From Sulfurisoma sp. (GTDB taxonomy: Bacteria > Pseudomonadota > Gammaproteobacteria > Burkholderiales > Rhodocyclaceae), in the NCBI GenBank assembly GCA_030691075.1, contig JAUYFI010000052.1:1-53319 (forward strand): a stretch of 53,319 nt of DNA. Direction: 5' to 3'. Shown in pieces: positions 50,629-53,319 of this stretch. A model generated the notes under the pieces. That model worked only from the letters and a program-made list of their open reading frames with translations, did no database searches and was not told where the DNA came from. The position numbers were made by a program, and so were the translations under genes. Every line of letters starts with the position of its first letter. The stretch's first letter is position 1.

Positions 50629-51309
50629 CTACGGCGCGCTCCTGGTCGCCGGGCGTTCCGCCAGCGGCTCACGCAGGCGGGCGAAGTCGCGCGGCGCCAC
50701 GTATTGCAGCAGTTCCTTGCCCTTGGCGTCCAGCACCACGTCCAGCCCCTTGGCGGGGTAGAGAAAATGCTCGACGTGCTCGCCGCCGCGCAGGCGCTCG
50801 GCCGGCACGCCGAAGCGCTGCAGAATTGTCGCCTCGTCGAGTTGGGTCGAGGGAATGAAGGCAATGGAGCGGATGGCCGCGCGTTCGGCAAGCGCCCGAT
50901 CCTCGGCGGACAGCGTCGCCTTGCGGGTGGTGCTTTCCATGTATTCGGTCTTGGTGGCGCGGCCGCGCATCTGTTCGATGGTTTCCTTCGGCATGTCGAG
51001 CGTCAGGACGATCTTGCCGGTGATCGAGCCCGCCATGACCGACTCGAAATAGGCCTCCAGCGAGCCGGGTTCGCCCGGCGCCGCGACCACGGCGACCTGC
51101 GGCACCAGCGCGAAGCGGGCGCGGGCATCGTCGAGGGTGCTGCGACCCGGCGTCAGGCCGAAGACGCGCGAACTGCCGTCGGGCTGGATGTCGATCTGCC
51201 AGGGCAGGCCCTCGGTGGCCGGCGCAGCCTTGTCCGGAGCGGGCGATGCCAGCAGCAAAAGCAGCACGAGGACGGCTGAGCCGGCCAGGATGGAAAGCGG
51301 GGTTTTCAT
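50629..51309 (-). CDS. Exported protein of unknown function
   Basis: 226 residues with an N-terminal signal or anchor (LSILAGSAVLVLLLLLASPAP). The mature part reads FGLTPGRSTLDDARARFALVPQVAVVA, a pattern like SmpA/OmlA-type 'F-G-L-x-x-G-x-S-x-x-x-x' domains, and later ILQRFGVPAERLRGGEHVEHFLYPAKGLDVVLDAKGKELLQYV, which resembles the same fold repeated. It may be a periplasmic protein with two BamE-like units. It follows the enoyl-CoA hydratase gene by 4 bp on the same strand, so co-transcription is likely. Confidence 0.72.
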   Translation of the reverse strand: MKTPLSILAGSAVLVLLLLLASPAPDKAAPATEGLPWQIDIQPDGSSRVFGLTPGRSTLDDARARFALVPQVAVVAAPGEPGSLEAYFESVMAGSITGKIVLTLDMPKETIEQMRGRATKTEYMESTTRKATLSAEDRALAERAAIRSIAFIPSTQLDEATILQRFGVPAERLRGGEHVEHFLYPAKGLDVVLDAKGKELLQYVAPRDFARLREPLAERPATRSAP

Positions 51310-51313
51310 GCTC

Positions 51314-52087
51314 TCAGCGATGCTTGAACTCGGCCTTGCGCTTCTCGGCGAAGGCCGCCATGCCCTCCTTCTGATCCTCGAGCGCGAACGCGGCGTGGAA
51401 GGTGCGGCGCTCGAACAGCAGGCCCTCGGCCAGCGAGGATTCGAAGGCGCGATTGACCGATTCCTTGACCATCATCACCGCCGGCAGCGAGTAGCCGGCG
51501 ATTACCTGCGCGGCGGCCAGCGTTTCCTCCATCAGCTTTTCCGTCGGGAAGATGCGGGCGACGAGGCCGCTGCGCTCGGCCTCGGCGGCGTCCATCAGGC
51601 GGCCCGTCAGGCACATGTCCATCGCCTTGGCCTTGCCGACCGCGCGCGGCAGGCGTTGGGTGCCGCCGGCGCCGGGCAGGGTGCCGAGCTTGATCTCGGG
51701 CTGGCCGAACTTGGCCGTTTCGGCCGCGTAGATCATGTCGCACATCATCGCCAGTTCGCAGCCGCCGCCCAGGGCGTAGCCGGCCACCGCGGCGATCACC
51801 GGCTTGCGGCAGGTGCGGATGCGCTCCCAGTTGCGGGTGATGAAGTCCGACTTGTAGGCATCCATGTAGCCGAAGTCCTTCATGAAGCCGATGTCGGCGC
51901 CGGCGGCGAAGGCCTTGTCGTTGCCGGTGAGTACGATGCAGCCGATATTCTCGTCGGCCTCGAAGGCGTCGATGGCGCGGCCGATACCGTCGACCACGTC
52001 GTTGTTTAGGGCATTGAGCACCTCGGGGCGGTTGATGCGAATCAGGCCCACCCGGGCGTGGATTTCGGTCAGAACGGCTTGGCTCAT
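51314..52087 (-). CDS. Enoyl-CoA hydratase
   Basis: 257 residues, the usual length. It hydrates trans-2-enoyl-CoA in fatty acid or amino acid degradation. [44 protein letters not shown] (oxyanion hole) and [24 protein letters not shown] with the catalytic Glu are all present, followed by [11 protein letters not shown]. Whether it serves classical beta-oxidation or another pathway is not shown by its neighbours. Confidence 0.95.
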   Translation of the reverse strand: MSQAVLTEIHARVGLIRINRPEVLNALNNDVVDGIGRAIDAFEADENIGCIVLTGNDKAFAAGADIGFMKDFGYMDAYKSDFITRNWERIRTCRKPVIAAVAGYALGGGCELAMMCDMIYAAETAKFGQPEIKLGTLPGAGGTQRLPRAVGKAKAMDMCLTGRLMDAAEAERSGLVARIFPTEKLMEETLAAAQVIAGYSLPAVMMVKESVNRAFESSLAEGLLFERRTFHAAFALEDQKEGMAAFAEKRKAEFKHR

Positions 52088-52131
52088 GGTTGGCTTCCGG
52101 TCGATGGCACGCTGGCGCCGTTACTCGAAAA

Positions 52132-52156
52132 AAAGCCGCTGGTGGTGAGCGGCTTT
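52132..52156 (-). terminator. Rho-independent terminator after the TacAT-like pair
   Basis: AAAGCCGCT (52132-52140) and AGCGGCTTT (52148-52156) flank a 7-nt loop. On the minus strand the stem is followed by TTTTTTT. It ends transcription from the GNAT toxin gene before the enoyl-CoA hydratase gene. Confidence 0.88.
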
Positions 52157-52223
52157 CCTGATGTTCTGGCGGGCCAGAAGGTATGCCAACACAAACTGTC
52201 TAACCCGATGAGTGGAGTGTAAA

Positions 52224-52724
52224 TCACAATTTCTCGATGGCAGTTGTCGGTAGCCACAAAGTGCGTGGAGAATCCGGCAGTCGTTCAAACTCGTATCGTT
52301 CATACCATCCCCGCGCCTGTTCATCCTTCGCATCCACAATCACGCCGATCATCCCGATTTCGACAGATAGACGTAGGCAACGCTGCAGGGCGTCCACCAA
52401 TAAAAGTTCGCCGAGTCCTTTATGTTGATGGCGAATAGCCACTGCCAACCGAGCCAAACGTGCGACTGGCAGCGGGAAATTCGGAAAGCGACCAACGTGC
52501 TTGGCCGGCAGATTTTCCTTTCGGATACCGGACATGGCCAGGCTGTAAAAGCCAAGGACCTCAGTAACTTCGGCCGCAACATAGGTTCTACTGATGTTGG
52601 CGGCCGCATGCTGACGGGCAAAGCGACGCAGGTACTCATCCAGTGCATCGACGCCACAGAAGAATGAGCGCCTGTCGTGGTCCGACGATAGCGGCTCAAT
52701 GTTTCCAGAAAAATTCGGATTCAA
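52224..52724 (-). CDS. GNAT-fold toxin (TacT/AtaT type)
   Basis: 166 residues. The N-terminal PLSSDHDRRSFFCGVDALDEYLRRFARQH is characteristic of toxin acetyltransferases, followed by VLGFYSLAMSGI. The acetyl-CoA loop region is ARLAVAIRHQHKGLGELLLVDAL, and the end is VDAKDEQARGWYERYEFERLPDSPRTLWLP with the conserved Tyr. Such toxins acetylate aminoacyl-tRNA. It overlaps the DUF1778 antitoxin gene by 4 nt. Confidence 0.93.
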   Translation of the reverse strand: MNPNFSGNIEPLSSDHDRRSFFCGVDALDEYLRRFARQHAAANISRTYVAAEVTEVLGFYSLAMSGIRKENLPAKHVGRFPNFPLPVARLARLAVAIRHQHKGLGELLLVDALQRCLRLSVEIGMIGVIVDAKDEQARGWYERYEFERLPDSPRTLWLPTTAIEKL

Positions 52725-53008
52725 CGCTTGCCCTGCTGCCAGTCACGATGACGTTGGGCTGCAGCAGAAAGCTTCGGCCTCGGCTTGTCGGCGGTGTCGA
52801 GTGCCTTGGCAAAGGCATTCCAGTCCTTGGCGGTCAAGGTGATCATCTCCGATTCTGCGAGGATTTGCTTGGCTCGCTCTTGGGCCGTTCCGAGAAGAAA
52901 GGCGCTGACCGACATGCCGGCAGTGGTAGCGGCTCGAACGATCAATTCCTTAATTTCTGGCGATGTGCGCAAATCAATGCGTTCGTGAACTTGTGCGGTG
53001 GCCGACAT
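52721..53008 (-). CDS. DUF1778 antitoxin (TacA type)
   Basis: 95 residues from the ATG at 53008 (MSATAQVHERIDLRTSPEIKELI), chosen because GAGGTG ends 6 bases upstream. Earlier starts are too close to the SD. An RHH fold occupies residues 8-55, then an acidic helix and a basic tail. A direct repeat (ATCCGTA and TTCCGTA) lies in its upstream region and may be the operator. Confidence 0.92.
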   Translation of the reverse strand: MSATAQVHERIDLRTSPEIKELIVRAATTAGMSVSAFLLGTAQERAKQILAESEMITLTAKDWNAFAKALDTADKPRPKLSAAAQRHRDWQQGKR

Positions 53009-53131
53009 GGTCATCACCTCTGTACGGAAGAATTACGGATGATTATAGAGTGTGACCGGGTTGCAACGCAAGAGACTGCACCTGTGTTTTGGCCTGTAAG
53101 AACCGAAAATGGATGAACCTAAAAACCGTAG

Positions 53132-53319
53132 TTAGCCGATTCCGTTTGCATGATTTCCGAGCAAGCGGAGGATTGGCTGCGGACCGATGCCGGCGAGGGT
53201 CCGCTTGAGATGATCACAAACGCGCTGCCAGACGGTGACGGGGTTCAACTGCTCCGCAGCTTGGGTGACCCAGCCTTGAAGCAAGGCGGAGACGCGCATC
53301 AGGGCTGTCCGCGCCTTCT
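53132..53319 (-). CDS. C-terminal 62 residues of an unidentified protein (partial)
   Basis: The minus strand is open from the window edge to the TAA at 53132-53134: KARTALMRVSALLQGWVTQ, then EQLNPVTVWQRVCDHLKRTL and LRLLGNHANGIG. The helical, tryptophan-containing sequence resembles the tail of a transposase-like protein, but I cannot name a family. The N-terminus lies outside the window. Confidence 0.4.
   Translation of the reverse strand, partial: KARTALMRVSALLQGWVTQAAEQLNPVTVWQRVCDHLKRTLAGIGPQPILRLLGNHANGIG

Overview
This is a high-GC (visibly about 65%) chromosomal segment of a betaproteobacterium. The housekeeping gene content (exbBD-lpxK-trm112-kdsB-adk, PPi-phosphofructokinase next to a proton-pumping pyrophosphatase, alaA-hom-thrC, a full L-Ara4N set) suggests the Rhodocyclales or a near relative. 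That placement is inference from gene content and order, not from a marker phylogeny.

Layout. 1-5.8 kb: end of a Crp-type gene, a DUF192 protein, a decayed FadE/FadB chimera, sodB, xseA and a large Sel1-repeat protein. 5.8-7.1 kb: a scar of type I secretion and RTX fragments, then an AbrB/PIN toxin-antitoxin pair with a clear palindromic operator. 7.1-15.9 kb: a J-domain protein facing exbBD-lpxK-ycaR-kdsB-adk-pfp-hppA. 15.96-21.4 kb: an accessory island holding a group II intron 5' fragment at the hppA terminator, a ParE-type TA pair, a Type II restriction-modification pair of lower GC, a broken DUF3368 gene, and two broken pieces of a second hppA copy lying in swapped order around the restriction-modification genes. 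21.4-26.6 kb: fbpC-aat-bpt-pyrD on the minus strand and fbpB on the plus strand, divergent from a Fur-box-like palindrome. 26.7-43.7 kb: a long minus-strand envelope region with the Arn (lipid A L-Ara4N) enzymes, interrupted by TA modules and a pRiA4b ORF-3/SEC-C protein. It ends in a translationally coupled chain arnD - glycosyltransferase - sialidase-like protein - small membrane protein - radical SAM protein. 43.8-50.4 kb: a RelBE-like pair, alaA-hom-(membrane protein)-(broken VapBC)-thrC and a methyltransferase fragment. 50.4-53.3 kb: small envelope proteins, an enoyl-CoA hydratase, a TacAT-type GNAT toxin pair and a truncated gene at the edge.

Two window-wide patterns stand out. First, a 16-bp word, AAAGTCGGCGCTGGCG, occurs nine times perfectly plus several degenerate times, all or nearly all inside coding sequence. 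It contains no stop codon in any of its six reading frames, and all six are used by different genes here (KVGAGET, KSRRWR, KSALAG, SPAPTF, ASADF, RQRRLF). Second, nine TA or TA-like loci, intact or broken, sit in the junctions between housekeeping genes. The candidate undescribed systems are this gene-resident repeat and the arnD-linked sialidase/radical-SAM chain.
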